A stretch of 64,000 nucleotides of DNA, taken from the NCBI GenBank assembly GCA_947492525.1, contig CANLNQ010000012.1, forward strand, positions 62,001-126,000, in the 5' to 3' direction. Origin of the DNA: an uncultured Granulosicoccus sp. (lineage in GTDB: Bacteria; Pseudomonadota; Gammaproteobacteria; Granulosicoccales; Granulosicoccaceae). This document shows positions 16,991 to 25,851 of this stretch, in pieces. A program made the position numbers and the translations under genes. Every line of letters starts with the position of its first letter. The stretch's first letter is position 1. The notes below the pieces were generated by a model. It was not told where the DNA came from. It saw only the letters and a program-made list of their open reading frames with translations, and made no database searches.

Positions 16991-18103
16991 GTGCAACTGA
17001 CCAACCACACTCCGCTGATGGCAGGCTTTACGCTCGGCATGATGCCGGATGGGCGTGAATCCCTGGTGGTAGTCGTCAAGGGCAGCTACTCGATTCCTTC
17101 GAACGCATCGGCATCACCGGTGCTACTCGAAGAGCAGCTGCCATTGCTGGAAGCCGACACCTTCCACGGCGATCCGGGATTCTCCTCCCCACGGCACGAA
17201 GCAGACTATGCCCCGATCAAACTGCGCTGTGATATCACGCTGATCGGCACTGCCCATGCGCCGGACGACAAACCGGCTGAACGGGTGCAAACCGGTTTCA
17301 AGGTGGGCGAGCTCAGCAAACTGGTGGATGTACTGGGGGATCGGCACTGGGTTGCCGATGACAATGGCATATCAGTCAGCCGACCGGCCCCTTTTCTCAT
17401 GCGGCCGATCACCTATGACATTGCCTTCGGTGGTACCGATCGCGCGCATGAAGACACTCGATTGCACGATGCCTACCTGTCCAATCCGTCAGGAATCGGC
17501 TATCACAAGGCGCTTGATCAACACCTCGTGGACGGCGCCCCTGCACCCTCCACCGAAGAGCCGAATTCGCCGGTCAGGCACCCGCATGAGCTGATCCGCC
17601 CGATGTCCTTCGGCCCTGTGGGTCGGTCCTGGCAACCCCGCATCGGCTATGGCGGAACCTATGACGATGACTGGCTCGATCAACGCTTTCCCTTCCTGCC
17701 CGACGACTTCGACTTGCGCTATTTCCAGAGCGCGCCAGCTGATCAACAATGCGACTATCTGCAAGGCGGCGAGCAGGTGCGCCTGGTCAATCTGACCCCT
17801 GGCGGGCGTTGCCGGTTTCAGATTCCCCAGCTTGATGTGCCGGTCTGCTTCTTCAGGAAGAAATCACGACGCGTCGAGAAGAAGGCTGTAATCGATACCC
17901 TGGTCATCGAGCCGGATGAAGGGCGTTTCACACTGACCTGGCGCACTCAGATTCCGCTGCAACGAAATCTCTTCGAGATCCCTGAAATCGTCGTGGGTAG
18001 CAAGCGTTGGAGCGGCAGGGGTGCTGCCGATACTGACGGGATGCCGTTGCAATCCACGGCGGTGCGGGACAACGTTGACGAAACAGGGAGCAGCAACGAT
18101 TGA
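16991..18103 (+). CDS. DUF2169-domain T6SS accessory protein
   Basis: About 371 residues. The GTG at 16991, following a run of G residues that can act as ribosome site, starts the conserved N-terminus (QLTNHTPLMAGFTLG). DUF2169 hallmarks are seen: PLPLLEADTFHGDP-like segment, PFLMRPITYDIAFGG, NPSGIGYH and the GPVGRSWQPR region. DUF2169 proteins act with VgrG/PAAR in T6SS clusters as effector chaperones or spike adaptors; that role comes from the family. The frame is open upstream into the previous gene, but that extension lacks family similarity. Ends by overlapping the TTG start of the next gene. Confidence 0.85.
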   Translation: MQLTNHTPLMAGFTLGMMPDGRESLVVVVKGSYSIPSNASASPVLLEEQLPLLEADTFHGDPGFSSPRHEADYAPIKLRCDITLIGTAHAPDDKPAERVQTGFKVGELSKLVDVLGDRHWVADDNGISVSRPAPFLMRPITYDIAFGGTDRAHEDTRLHDAYLSNPSGIGYHKALDQHLVDGAPAPSTEEPNSPVRHPHELIRPMSFGPVGRSWQPRIGYGGTYDDDWLDQRFPFLPDDFDLRYFQSAPADQQCDYLQGGEQVRLVNLTPGGRCRFQIPQLDVPVCFFRKKSRRVEKKAVIDTLVIEPDEGRFTLTWRTQIPLQRNLFEIPEIVVGSKRWSGRGAADTDGMPLQSTAVRDNVDETGSSND

Positions 18104-19125
18104 ACGGTCACATTGCCATCACCGGATCCGGCCTGGTAACGCCTGTCGGCAATGACAGCGCCAGCAGCTGTGCCGCCATTCGTTGTTCCATCGACAATGT
18201 GCAGGACAGCGTGTTTACCGATGAAGCCGGGGAGCCGATAGGCGCTTGCATGACGGCAATCGACGCCTCTTGCCAGGGAGAAGCAAGACTGGTCCGATTG
18301 CTTGTCTCTGCCTTGCAGCAATGCCTGAATGCCGACAAGTCGATCGATATCGAACACACACCCCTGATACTGTGTCTTCCCACAAGAGATAGACCCGGGC
18401 GACCGATTGCCAATGACGATGACTTTCTGTCAGCCATGCAGCAAGAACTGGGTCGGCCATTCTCCGGGCTTTCACGCATTCTGTCTCATGGCCATGTGTC
18501 GATCGCTGTCGCTCTGCGCCTGGCCAGACAGATGCTGCATGAGTCTGATACACGCGTCAAACATGTGCTGATCGCGTCTGCGGATTCCCTGATCAATCAG
18601 AAGGATCTGAGTGAATACGAAACGCAAGACCGACTCTTGACGAGCTGTCATTCCGACGGCTTCATTCCCGGTGAAGCCGGCGCTGCTCTGGTGGTGGAGC
18701 GCACCTCCGATAGTCCTCAGGCCATGCACTGCCTCGGTCTGGGCTTCTCCATGGAACCGGCACCGATACTGTCAGGCAAACCCTGTCGGGCCGATGGACT
18801 GACAACGGCCATTCGAGGAGCGCTGGAAGAAGCGCAGATACCCATGCAGGAAATGGCCTACCGATTGACCGACATCTCGGGGGAGCACTACGACTTCCGC
18901 GAAGCCGCACTGGCCCTGTCGCGTACACTGCGCGTACAGCGTGACGAGTTCGACCTGTTACACCCGGCAGATTGCGTGGGCGACACCGGTGCCTGCCTTG
19001 GATTGATTCTGTTGGCTTATCAACGCATGATGTTTCTCGTTCAACCACCTCGCCTGCCCCAGGTACTGGTTCATCTGGGCGACGATGACGGCAAACGTGC
19101 TGCCATAGTGCTGGGCAGCGGTTAG
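18100..19125 (+). CDS. ketoacyl-synthase-like (thiolase-fold) T6SS accessory protein
   Basis: 341 residues with the thiolase-fold outline of beta-ketoacyl synthases: HIAITGSGLVTPVGND at the N-terminus, HVLIASADSLI, and DGFIPGEAGAALVVE, the counterpart of the synthase GE.A segment. The usual nucleophile motif (TACSS-like) is not visible; at that position the protein reads RILSHGHVSIAVALRLARQ with no Cys. It is therefore probably not a condensing enzyme. Similar genes accompany DUF2169 genes in T6SS clusters. Start is TTG 18100, overlapping the previous stop, with CAGGGAG 10 bases upstream. Last gene of this four-gene operon; role unknown, possibly structural or substrate binding. Confidence 0.78.
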   Translation: MNGHIAITGSGLVTPVGNDSASSCAAIRCSIDNVQDSVFTDEAGEPIGACMTAIDASCQGEARLVRLLVSALQQCLNADKSIDIEHTPLILCLPTRDRPGRPIANDDDFLSAMQQELGRPFSGLSRILSHGHVSIAVALRLARQMLHESDTRVKHVLIASADSLINQKDLSEYETQDRLLTSCHSDGFIPGEAGAALVVERTSDSPQAMHCLGLGFSMEPAPILSGKPCRADGLTTAIRGALEEAQIPMQEMAYRLTDISGEHYDFREAALALSRTLRVQRDEFDLLHPADCVGDTGACLGLILLAYQRMMFLVQPPRLPQVLVHLGDDDGKRAAIVLGSG

Positions 19126-19169
19126 TCAGGTGCGCTGGTGACTCGCTTTGCCGGGCAGGCGCACGCAGG

Positions 19170-19261
19170 CTCCGTGTGTCAGCTTGTCGGTTGGGCGGAT
19201 GCGGGCTCTGTGTGTCAGCTTGTCGGTTGGGCGTATGCAGACTTTTAGAGTCAGCTTGTTT
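19170..19261. repeat. 36-bp tandem repeat, two full copies and one partial
   Basis: Two 36-base units at 19170-19205 and 19206-19241 differ at only a few positions (both contain gtgtgtcagcttgtcggttg). A degenerate partial third copy ends near 19261. A diverged piece may precede the first unit. It lies in the convergent gap between the ketoacyl-synthase-like and PAAR-like genes, 14 bases before the end of the latter. Confidence 0.85.
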
Positions 19262-19274
19262 GCCAGTTGCCTGT

Positions 19275-19715
19275 CTAGAAATCCAGATACGGCCATGGCG
19301 GCGTGTTGCCCGGCATATTTGCCATGTGATTGTTGGTGGTCAGATCCAGATGCCTGACAGCGCTCTTGCCTTCGAACTTCACGTTCATGGACCACATGAC
19401 AAAATAGGCCTTGCCGCGGTTGGTGCTGCTGAGCAGCCCTTTCTTCGTGGCAACCCCCGCCTCATCTCCCATCGACTTCTTGAAGCAGGACTGGTTCTGC
19501 AGCATGATTTCCTTGCCACCGATCTTCACTTTCTTGCTGCCCTTGGACGTATCAGAGGCCATGGCCGTGTTCGGGTAGGGTACCGGCACCCCCGGGGGCG
19601 TGGGCGGCACCTTGTCAGGAGGTGTAAAGCACACATCAGGGAAGGCGCAGATCGTCTTGCCTGCCGCTTTCTTGCAGGACACCAGCCTGCCGTTTGCATA
19701 AACCTTTGTCGACAT
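19275..19715 (-). CDS. PAAR-like (DUF4150) T6SS spike-tip protein
   Basis: 146 residues. The N-terminus MSTKVYANGRLVSCKKAAGK followed by ICAFPDVCFTPP and PPGVPVPYPNTAMASDTS is the DUF4150 pattern of PAAR-like proteins, which cap the VgrG spike and may carry or recruit effectors. Further matches are KVKIGGKEIMLQN, FKKSMGDEAG and the end FEGKSAVRHLDLTTNNHMAN. The protein stops right after this core, so no toxin domain is fused to it. It lies downstream of vgrG on the same strand with 116 bases between. Cys residues near the tip could bind metal, as in PAAR proteins. Confidence 0.87.
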   Translation of the reverse strand: MSTKVYANGRLVSCKKAAGKTICAFPDVCFTPPDKVPPTPPGVPVPYPNTAMASDTSKGSKKVKIGGKEIMLQNQSCFKKSMGDEAGVATKKGLLSSTNRGKAYFVMWSMNVKFEGKSAVRHLDLTTNNHMANMPGNTPPWPYLDF

Positions 19716-19831
19716 GATCTACCCCCTGAATGAGTCGATATTATCAGCCCTTGTTCGGTATCGTCTTATCCGATTTTCCCACTCACCATCGGCAATAATC
19801 ACGACTTCGTCGCAATCAATGCCGACCACCA

Positions 19832-21892
19832 TCAATTCTGCAGGATCTTCGAGCCCTTGAGCACGATGTTCTTGCCGGCCTTTCCGGTAATGGCGCCGCT
19901 GCCCTTGAACGTGATGTCCTTGCCGCTGATCAGAATGGTACCGTCCTTCTTCATCGTGATACTGGCCTTGCCGGTGGACAACACGATCTCGTCGCCGGCA
20001 CTGATATTGATCGTCTTGCCAACGCTGAGTTCGAAATCGTCAGCCACGGTCTCGGACAGATTCTTGCCTACCTTCAACGTCGAGTCGGCAGCGATGGTTT
20101 CCGACTTGTTCTTGCCGATGGTGATCTTCTCATCCTTGCCAACCGATTCCTTGCGGTTGCCGGCTATGCTGATCGTCTCGTTTCCACCCACCGATTCCTT
20201 GCGATTGGCGGCGATGGCAATGGTCTCGTCAGCGCCGACATCTTCCTTCCGGTTTCTGCCAATGGAGATGGACTCATCCCGACCGATCTCCTCCTTTCGA
20301 TCATGACCGACGCTGGTGTATTCATCATTCTCGACGATATTGGTCTGATCCTTCTCGGCATGCAGGTAGAGCTCTTCGCTGCCCTTCTTGTCCTCCATGC
20401 GGATTTCATTGAAATTGGCCAGCTTGCCGCCTTTCGAACTACGGCTCTTGATGCCGCTTTGCGTGGCATTTGCAGGCAGGTCATAGGGCACGGGGCGGTC
20501 ACCATTGTAGACGCGACCCGTCACGATGGGCCTGTCCGGATCACCATCGATATACTCGACAATGACCTCCTGGCCTATTCTTGGAATATGGATACTGCCC
20601 CACTTCTCTCCGGCCCAGGCTTGCGATACGCGAACCCAGCACGAGCTGGTTTCATTGGATTGCCCGTACCGGTCCCAGTGAAACTGCAGTTTCACCCGGC
20701 CATACTGGTCTGTCCATATCTCCTCGCCGGCAGCGCCCACCACGATAGCGGTCTGCGGGCCCCGGATCTCCGGCCTGGGCGTCTTGCGCTGCGGGCGGAA
20801 AGGCACATTCGATGGCATGCAGCGAAACGATGATTCAAGCTCTACCGAACCACCACCACTGCCACTGTAGAAACTGTCCATCTGAATCCGCAGTGCGGCA
20901 TACAACACCAGGTATTCACGATTCTGATCGGCCCGCTCGCAATTGCTCAGCGTAAAGACATTTCCTGCCCCCAATCCACGTACATTGCCGTCGGCACTGG
21001 CCACCTCATGATCGGCAGACAGGGCCTGCATACGGGTTTCTGCCAGACGAGTGCCATAGCTTCGTGTCATTTCGCCATTCGCGCCACTGGGATAACCACC
21101 CGGATAATCGTAGATTTCCTGAGAGGGGTAATTGCCTGCCGTTGTACCGTCTGTCTGCACCAGCAGATCGCGTTTTGGTTGGTCGAAGGCAAAATCCTTG
21201 GTGACGTACTTGCCTGAGCGAATGCGCCTGCGAAACTGCCAGTTGACCAGATGATCCGTGGTGCGCGAGGTCTCGGTGCTCTCCGGGTAGTGGGGAATGT
21301 CGCTGTAGCCGGGCGCGGGTGAATGAGCCGATGAGTCGTCACACAACATCAGCACATGCCGATCATCGAAGTGCTCAAAGAAGTAGTAGATGCCTTCATG
21401 CTCCATCAGGCGGCTGATGAAGGCAAAGTCACTTTCCTGATACTGCACACAGAAATTACGCGGTTCGTACTGGCCCATCAGACGAATTTCGAAATCGTCA
21501 AAGCCGTTCTCGCTCAGTACCTGTTCGATGACATCGGGTACGCTCATGTCGGAGAAGATGCGGCAATCGGTGGTACGCGTCATCATCCAGGGCCAGGCCG
21601 TCATCGTCAGTCTGTAGAGTGCATATTCGCCTCGGCTACCGATATGCCCTGCCTCGCAGACAAGACCATGCAGGTGACGCACACCATCACCATCGGTATC
21701 GAATTCCACGCTGATCGGTTGTCCCAGAACCTCGTACAGGTCCAGAGATGCATTTTCGCTGACACACTCCAGAGTGTATTCGAACAACTCGCTCACCTGC
21801 TCCTGGCCAGTCATCCGGCTCAGGGCCAGCGTATTGTCGGGCAGACCGGTGTGTATCCGGACTGCGCGCATTGCCTGGTCGATTCCGCTCAT
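19832..21892 (-). CDS. vgrG: type VI secretion spike protein VgrG (TssI)
   Basis: 686 residues, a standard full-length VgrG trimer subunit that sits on the Hcp tube and punctures target cells. The N-terminal gp27-like part contains MTGQEQVSELFEYTLEC, the family-wide ESDFAFISRLMEHEGIYYFF and YDYPG. The gp5-like OB region has TDQYGRVKLQFHWDRYGQ and SCWVRVSQAWAGEKWG. The C-terminal needle shows five 16-residue repeats of the NRKESVGGNETISIAG type, ending GKDITFKGSGAITGKAGKN. No effector domain follows. Gene lies directly downstream of clpV (39-base gap). Confidence 0.96.
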   Translation of the reverse strand: MSGIDQAMRAVRIHTGLPDNTLALSRMTGQEQVSELFEYTLECVSENASLDLYEVLGQPISVEFDTDGDGVRHLHGLVCEAGHIGSRGEYALYRLTMTAWPWMMTRTTDCRIFSDMSVPDVIEQVLSENGFDDFEIRLMGQYEPRNFCVQYQESDFAFISRLMEHEGIYYFFEHFDDRHVLMLCDDSSAHSPAPGYSDIPHYPESTETSRTTDHLVNWQFRRRIRSGKYVTKDFAFDQPKRDLLVQTDGTTAGNYPSQEIYDYPGGYPSGANGEMTRSYGTRLAETRMQALSADHEVASADGNVRGLGAGNVFTLSNCERADQNREYLVLYAALRIQMDSFYSGSGGGSVELESSFRCMPSNVPFRPQRKTPRPEIRGPQTAIVVGAAGEEIWTDQYGRVKLQFHWDRYGQSNETSSCWVRVSQAWAGEKWGSIHIPRIGQEVIVEYIDGDPDRPIVTGRVYNGDRPVPYDLPANATQSGIKSRSSKGGKLANFNEIRMEDKKGSEELYLHAEKDQTNIVENDEYTSVGHDRKEEIGRDESISIGRNRKEDVGADETIAIAANRKESVGGNETISIAGNRKESVGKDEKITIGKNKSETIAADSTLKVGKNLSETVADDFELSVGKTINISAGDEIVLSTGKASITMKKDGTILISGKDITFKGSGAITGKAGKNIVLKGSKILQN

Positions 21893-21930
21893 CTTGTTTC
21901 TCCCTCTGGCGAGAACCGAACGGGAACCGT

Positions 21931-24747
21931 TCAGCTCATCGCATAATCGAATTCACTGTCGTTGACGCTCACTTCAATGAGCTTCAACGGCGCACTGTCC
22001 TCGAACTGCCGCTCCAGCAGATACCGGCTCATTTCCGGCAACATGGAGTTGGTCAGGATGGAGTCGATCATGCGTCCACCACTGTCCAGTTCCGTGCAAC
22101 GCTGAGCGATGAGCGCCACCACATCGTCGGTATAGGTAAATTCGATACCATGGTTCTGTCGTATGCGTTTCTCGATACGCCCCAGCTGCAGTCGTGCAAT
22201 GGCACCGATCATCTGGTCATTCAACGGATAATACGGAATGGTGACCAGCCTTCCCAACAGCGCTGGAGGAAATATACTCAACAACGGCTCTCGCAAAGCC
22301 TTGCTAATACCCTCCGGGGATGGCATTAATTCCGGATCCTTGCACATGTTCATGATCAGGTCGGTGCCGGCGTTGGTTGTCAACAGGATCAGCGTGTTCT
22401 TGAAATCGATGACGCGACCCTCGCCATCTTCCATCCAGCCCTTGTCGAACACCTGGAAGAACATTTCATGCACATCCGGATGGGCCTTCTCCACCTCATC
22501 CAGCAAGACGACGCTGTAAGGGCGACGGCGCACGGCTTCGGTCAACACGCCCCCCTCGCCATAACCCACATAGCCCGGTGGTGCGCCCTTGAGCGTCGAC
22601 ACGGTATGTGCCTCCTGGAACTCGCTCATGTTGATGGTGATGACATTGTTCTCGCCACCGTAGAGCACATCGGCGAGGGCAAGGGCCGTCTCGGTCTTGC
22701 CCACACCCGAGGAGCCAGCCAGCATGAACACACCGATCGGTTTACTGGGGTTGTCCAGACTGGCTCTTGAGGTCTGGATACGTCGGGCAATCATCTCCAG
22801 GGCATGGTCCTGACCGATGATGCGATTGGCCAGATGAGTCGACAGATTCAGTATGGTTTCGATCTCGTTCTTGACCATGCGCCCCACCGGCACACCCGTC
22901 CAGTCCTGCACAACCGATGCAACCGCTTGCTCATCCACCGTGGGCAGAATCAACGGATCTTCTCCCTGCAGAGTATCGAGTGTGTTCTGCAGGTCTGCCA
23001 GTTCGGCCAGCAGTGCCTGCCGATCACTCTCGGACAGCGCTTCGGTGGAAGTCTTGTCTACCGACGCAGTCTCTGCGGCATCCATACCTGCTGTATCCCG
23101 ATCTGCTGCATACGTAGCTGCTGTATCCGCACCCGCCGCCGGGGTTTCACCGGTCGCGGCTTCGAGCGCGCTACCCGTGCCTTCCACCGGACTCCCGCCG
23201 GCGCGCAACTTCTCACGCAGCGCCAGGATCTGCTCGACCACCGCTTTTTCCTCTTCCCAGCGACCCAGCAGTTCCTGCTCGCGGGTGCGCTCCGTTGCCA
23301 ACAGATCTTCTACCCGGCTTGCGCGCTCGGCGGTGTCGATTCCGACGCTGCCTTCACTGGCAATGATCTTCTGCTCGGTTTCCAGAGCCTGCAGCCGCTT
23401 GCGCGAATCATCGAGACTGGCCGGCACGGCGTGCTGGCTGATGGCAACCCGAGCAGCGGCCGTATCGAGCAGACTGACCGATTTATCGGGAAGCTGGCGG
23501 GCCGGGATATAGCGGTGCGACAGCTTGACGGCGGCTTCCAGTGCTTCGTCGAGTATCTGAACCTTGTGGTGTCTTTCCATCGTCGAGGCTATGCCTCGCA
23601 TCATGAGAACCGCTTTCTCCTCACTCGGTTCGTCAACCTTGACCACCTGAAAGCGGCGCGTCAGGGCCGGATCCTTCTCGATATGCTTCTTGTACTCTGC
23701 CCAGGTCGTGGCCGCCACCGTGCGCAGTTCTCCTCGGGCCAGGGCTGGCTTCAACAGATTGGCCGCATCGCCGGTCCCGGCGGCACCACCTGCGCCGATC
23801 AGGGTATGCGCCTCGTCGATGAACAGGATGATCGGCTTCTCCGAGGACTGCACCTCTTCGATGACCTGCCGAAGACGATTCTCGAATTCGCCCTTCATGC
23901 TGGCCCCGGCCTGCAACAGCCCGATGTCCAGTGACAACAGTTGGACATCGGCCAGCGCCGGCGGCACATCACCCCGCGCAATGCGCTGCGCGAAACCTTC
24001 CACCACCGCCGTCTTGCCGACACCGGCCTCACCGGTCAATATGGGATTGTTCTGCCGCCGCCGCATCAGGATATCCACCATCTGTCGGATTTCTTCATCA
24101 CGGCCGACAATGGGGTCGACATGACTTCCTGTTGCCGCCTCCGTCATGTTGGTGGTGTATTTGGCCAACGCCTCCTGCTTGCCCATGGCGGCCGGTGCCA
24201 TCGCGCCACTGGCCTCACCCGGAGCCGCACCACCCCCGATACGATAGCCATCCTTGGCGGTCATGGCATCTTCCGGCGATCCGGCCACGATGTCATCGAA
24301 TTCTTCGATCAGCTGTTCCAGCTTGATCTGCCCGAAGGACTTCGAGATACCCAGCAAACGGTTACGCAGTGATGGAGTCTTCAGCAGGCCGACCATCAAG
24401 TGGCCGGTACGCACCACACCATCGCCGAACAGCAGTGTGGAATACACCCAGCCACGCTCCACGCCCTGCGAGATGTCGTCACTGAAATCCGAGATGGCGC
24501 TGGCGCCACCGCGCAGCATTTCCAGATTATTGGTGATATCCCGCGACACCACCGACAGGTCGATATCGAAGTGGCGCAGGATATGGTGAAAATCCGAATC
24601 CTGCTGATTGCTGATCTGGTCGATCCAGTGCACCAGTTCCACATAAGGATTGCCACGCAACTTGCACAGTTTGGTGGCAGATTCGATGGACTTGTAGCCT
24701 AGCTCGTTGAGCTTGCCGAACAGATTGGCTCTGCTGATTTCCGTCAT
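21931..24747 (-). CDS. clpV: T6SS ATPase ClpV (TssH)
   Basis: 938 residues. AAA+ unfoldase that strips and recycles the contracted TssBC sheath. First ATPase: GEAGVGKTAVVEGFAQRIA with Walker B ILFIDEAHTLIGAGG. Second: GSSGVGKTETALALADVLYG with Walker B VVLLDEVEKAHPDVHEM. The N-domain (1-160) has the ClpV-type arrangement. Between the coiled M domain and the second ATPase lies an Ala/Thr/Asp-rich insertion of about 50 residues (517-570), low-complexity and not usual for the family. Located between tssG and vgrG as in H1-type loci. Confidence 0.96.
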   Translation of the reverse strand: MTEISRANLFGKLNELGYKSIESATKLCKLRGNPYVELVHWIDQISNQQDSDFHHILRHFDIDLSVVSRDITNNLEMLRGGASAISDFSDDISQGVERGWVYSTLLFGDGVVRTGHLMVGLLKTPSLRNRLLGISKSFGQIKLEQLIEEFDDIVAGSPEDAMTAKDGYRIGGGAAPGEASGAMAPAAMGKQEALAKYTTNMTEAATGSHVDPIVGRDEEIRQMVDILMRRRQNNPILTGEAGVGKTAVVEGFAQRIARGDVPPALADVQLLSLDIGLLQAGASMKGEFENRLRQVIEEVQSSEKPIILFIDEAHTLIGAGGAAGTGDAANLLKPALARGELRTVAATTWAEYKKHIEKDPALTRRFQVVKVDEPSEEKAVLMMRGIASTMERHHKVQILDEALEAAVKLSHRYIPARQLPDKSVSLLDTAAARVAISQHAVPASLDDSRKRLQALETEQKIIASEGSVGIDTAERASRVEDLLATERTREQELLGRWEEEKAVVEQILALREKLRAGGSPVEGTGSALEAATGETPAAGADTAATYAADRDTAGMDAAETASVDKTSTEALSESDRQALLAELADLQNTLDTLQGEDPLILPTVDEQAVASVVQDWTGVPVGRMVKNEIETILNLSTHLANRIIGQDHALEMIARRIQTSRASLDNPSKPIGVFMLAGSSGVGKTETALALADVLYGGENNVITINMSEFQEAHTVSTLKGAPPGYVGYGEGGVLTEAVRRRPYSVVLLDEVEKAHPDVHEMFFQVFDKGWMEDGEGRVIDFKNTLILLTTNAGTDLIMNMCKDPELMPSPEGISKALREPLLSIFPPALLGRLVTIPYYPLNDQMIGAIARLQLGRIEKRIRQNHGIEFTYTDDVVALIAQRCTELDSGGRMIDSILTNSMLPEMSRYLLERQFEDSAPLKLIEVSVNDSEFDYAMS

Positions 24748-24765
24748 GATCCCTTTTCCTGTCTG

Positions 24766-25851
24766 TTATCGATGCGCTGACACAGCGCCATCGTTGTCTA
24801 TCCGTTTCCCTGTCGCGGGCTGGAGCAATGTCCGGTTCAGCGCGACTGCCTGATCGGGCAGGCGCTTGCCGCGGCCATTGCTGACCCAGCTGTCAAAGCC
24901 CAGGGCGCGTTTCCTGTCGAGTGTCAGTGGACGAACCTGCGGTGACGACAGTTGCAGTTCCAGATCCCAGTCCCACTCGTCGCCCACGTAGTTCCTGACC
25001 AGATCATGCAGTGCGCCGGCCTTCTCGCCACCGGGCTTGAATGCGCTGAAGGTCTCCCAGTCCAGTGGTCCGAGTCGCACACAGAACTTGTGGCGAATAC
25101 TCCAGACGCGCTTGCCGATGTACACCGCGCGGCCCAGCTGCGCCGAGTGCGACCGTTGCCCCAGACGCAGGCGTGATTCCTCCGGCAATTCCAGCCAGCC
25201 GCCCACCCATTCCCGGATACTCACCGGCAAACCGAAATGGGCACCGATCAGAGCAGCGATACCATCGGGGGATTTCGCACTGCTGCCGAACCAGCCGGGG
25301 TGATGACGCTTGACAGCATCGGGGATTGCATCCCTCGCCTGACTGGCCTCCGGCAACAGACCACAGAGCGCGCCCAGCACCTCGGCGTAGGTGTTGTCAT
25401 CAGCGCGATCAAAACTCACGGCAGGGTCGAACTGCACACTGGCCTTGTAGAACAGCGACAGCATCCGATGATTGAACAGATCCAGAAATTCCCGGAAGGT
25501 CGGATCAGCGTGGTGTTGCGAACGCTGTATTGCATATTCAGTCAGATGCAGCGGCATCGGACCGTGCGAACCGAGAAGCCCCAGAAAATTCACGTGCAAA
25601 CGATGGGGATGGGCTCTAACTCCCGGTTTCAGGGATTGCAAGGCATGCCCCTTGAAACCGAGGCCGACCTGCTGGGACAGACGCACTACCTCATCGCAGA
25701 CCCTGGCTGCCTCCCCCACCCGAGGCTTGTCAGGGTGCGCGTTCTCCAGCAGACGAACAGCTGCGACGAAGTCGAACGCACGGATGCGCTCATGCAGCTC
25801 ATCCAGTGGTGACGCTACAGTGTCGATCGCTGTCCGATGTTCACTGGCCAT
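24766..25851 (-). CDS. tssG: T6SS baseplate protein TssG
   Basis: 361 residues. TssG forms with TssE, TssF and TssK the wedge of the cytoplasmic T6SS baseplate. Visible family features are the N-terminal FDFVAAVRLLE motif, LHVNFLGLLGSHGPMPLHLTEYA and a later ARAVYIGKRVWS-like segment with RLGPLDWETF. The start overlaps the end of tssF by 37 bases, indicating translational coupling. C-terminus ends with the QAVALNRTLLQP segment. Confidence 0.94.
   Translation of the reverse strand: MASEHRTAIDTVASPLDELHERIRAFDFVAAVRLLENAHPDKPRVGEAARVCDEVVRLSQQVGLGFKGHALQSLKPGVRAHPHRLHVNFLGLLGSHGPMPLHLTEYAIQRSQHHADPTFREFLDLFNHRMLSLFYKASVQFDPAVSFDRADDNTYAEVLGALCGLLPEASQARDAIPDAVKRHHPGWFGSSAKSPDGIAALIGAHFGLPVSIREWVGGWLELPEESRLRLGQRSHSAQLGRAVYIGKRVWSIRHKFCVRLGPLDWETFSAFKPGGEKAGALHDLVRNYVGDEWDWDLELQLSSPQVRPLTLDRKRALGFDSWVSNGRGKRLPDQAVALNRTLLQPATGKRIDNDGAVSAHR

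Noticed and set aside
22804-23934. Open frame of 376 codons on the plus strand
   Set aside because: Opposite clpV; its composition mirrors the ATPase gene.
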